From the NCBI GenBank assembly GCA_012512495.1, contig JAAZEC010000261.1:1-13430 (forward strand): DNA of 13,430 bases. Reading direction: 5' to 3'. Both the position numbers and the translations under genes were made by a program. The notes under the pieces were generated by a model that was not told the DNA's origin, made no database searches, and worked only from the letters and a program-made list of their open reading frames with translations. This DNA comes from Erysipelothrix sp. Lineage in GTDB: Bacteria; Bacillota_I; Bacilli_A; Erysipelotrichales; Erysipelotrichaceae. How positions within the stretch are numbered: position 1 is the stretch's first letter; each line of letters opens with the position of its first letter. Shown here piece by piece: positions 12,693-13,430 of the stretch.

Positions 12693-13287
12693 ATTGTGAA
12701 AGTTCGACAATCGCCTTTTTCAATTTATCCAGATCCCCATCATAGACATGTCCCTGGATGCCGACTTCACTAGCTCCCAGAATGTTCTCTTCCTTATCAT
12801 CAATGAAGTAACACTCCGTGGGATCTAGCTGGTACTGTTCTAGGAAATCGAGGTAAATGGCTTGATCGGGTTTAAGGAGTTTTCGATCGGCCGAGATATA
12901 GAGACCATCGAAGGAGTCTAGTATCTCGAAGCGGTGTCTGAAGTCATGGAATTGTGAGGAGACATTGCTTAAGAGGTAGGTGTTGTAATGGGGTATGAGT
13001 TCAAGCAGGTAGTTGGACATGGCCTCGTTGAGGATCAGATCCTCGTGCCAGTGATGGACCACGTACTCGATGGCCTCATGTAAGTACTGGGGTGCCTTCT
13101 GTTGGGTCCAAGCAATGACCTGATTGAGAGGGACGCCCCGATCAAGTTCGTGCCAAATACCTGAGTTCATGAAGAGCTCAAATAGAATCTGACCGTCCTC
13201 GACAGAACCGGTGGCCTCTTCATAGATTTTCTGGGGTCGAAAATCAACAATCACATTACCCATATCAAATATCAGTGTCTTTATCAT
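12691..13287 (-). CDS. HAD-superfamily phosphatase, YihX-like
   Basis: A 198-residue cytoplasmic HAD hydrolase. I start at ATG 13287-13285, which has GGAG six bases upstream and overlaps the preceding stop as TAATG; ATG 13299 would add METL. Motif I is IFDMGNVIVDF (nucleophile Asp8), motif II is LLSNVSS (Ser107), motif III is LLKPDQAIY (Lys139), and motif IV is YFIDDKEENI (Asp163 and Asp164). A helical cap lies between motifs I and II. The DxGN form of motif I, with Gly where most HAD phosphatases have the second Asp, is shared with the YihX (glucose-1-phosphatase) group, so a small sugar phosphate or similar compound is a reasonable but untested substrate. The gene runs convergently with the HD hydrolase; its stop codon touches that gene's terminator. 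Confidence 0.9.
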   Translation of the reverse strand: MIKTLIFDMGNVIVDFRPQKIYEEATGSVEDGQILFELFMNSGIWHELDRGVPLNQVIAWTQQKAPQYLHEAIEYVVHHWHEDLILNEAMSNYLLELIPHYNTYLLSNVSSQFHDFRHRFEILDSFDGLYISADRKLLKPDQAIYLDFLEQYQLDPTECYFIDDKEENILGASEVGIQGHVYDGDLDKLKKAIVELSQ

Positions 13288-13430
13288 TAGAGTCTCCATT
13301 TCTTACGGTTGTAATATTTTCGTTTGGTTTTATAGCGTGATTTCTTTAAGCGAATTTTACGAACGAATGAGAGAGTCAGTAACAACAGAATCACAAACAG
13401 AATAATGCCAACGATGGTTATGGCGACCAC
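13287..13430 (-). CDS. C-terminal end of a membrane protein (5' end outside window)
   Basis: Reading leftward from the right edge, an open frame of 47 codons ends at TAA 13289-13287. The visible part is one hydrophobic helix (VAITIVGIILFVILLLLTLS) followed by a very basic tail of about 27 residues with many Arg, Lys and Tyr, ending in KKWRL. The tail is likely cytoplasmic by the positive-inside rule. The stop and the HAD start share a base (TAATG), which implies one transcript and coupled translation. The part in view is too short to name a family. Support comes from the coding-like composition and the tight overlap. Confidence 0.6.
   Translation of the reverse strand: MVAITIVGIILFVILLLLTLSFVRKIRLKKSRYKTKRKYYNRKKWRL

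Noticed and set aside
12697..12703. TGAAAGT copy near 12700 as another opp-type operator
   Set aside because: It lies inside the end of the HAD coding region with no promoter nearby; likely chance.

Overview
The window looks like chromosomal DNA from a moderately low-GC member of the Bacillota, most likely in or near the Erysipelotrichia or walled relatives of the Mollicutes. This rests on strong AGGAGG ribosome binding sites, a lipoprotein-anchored OppA, PTS enzyme I, and a small HTH-like protein of a kind I associate with that part of the tree. All visible Trp codons are TGG and TGA ends ptsI, so the standard bacterial code is used. The placement is an inference from gene style, not a database match.

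Layout, left to right. (1) The 3' two thirds of tex (transcription accessory/RNA-binding protein), followed by an unrecognised 160-residue protein with its own good RBS. (2) A complete five-gene oligopeptide ABC importer, oppA-oppB-oppC-oppD-oppF. oppA has its own near-consensus promoter and is followed by a strong hairpin. oppBCDF has a second promoter and an unusually structured leader. A 62-residue single-pass membrane protein overlaps the end of oppF, and a perfect 10-bp hairpin with a GAAA loop and T-tract ends the unit. (3) An 88-residue HTH-like protein. (4) ptsI with its own promoter, overlapped at its end by a YedJ/YpgQ-type HD hydrolase; a terminator closes this pair. (5) On the minus strand, a YihX-like HAD phosphatase, translationally coupled to the tail of a membrane protein that runs off the right edge.

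The remarkable part is the peptide transporter. Three of its five subunits carry extra domains. OppC is about twice the normal length because a complete seven-bladed RCC1-type beta-propeller is inserted into the extracytoplasmic loop between TM1 and TM2, just before the conserved GTDDYGRD segment. OppF has about 170 extra residues, largely coiled coil, between Walker A and the Q-loop. OppA has a roughly 50-residue, charged, heptad-like helical insertion inside its binding-protein fold. OppB and OppD are of normal size. The likely picture is an importer with an external propeller, possibly a dock, gate or sensor for the OppA lipoprotein or its cargo, and a helical arm on one cytoplasmic ATPase.

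Expression signals around opp are also rich. A 5'-terminal hairpin lies on the predicted oppA mRNA. Related TTGAA...CTTTCA elements lie upstream of both promoters. In the oppB leader two perfect stems flank the Shine-Dalgarno sequence; folding the second would shorten the distance from this sequence to the oppB ATG from 36 to 10 nt.
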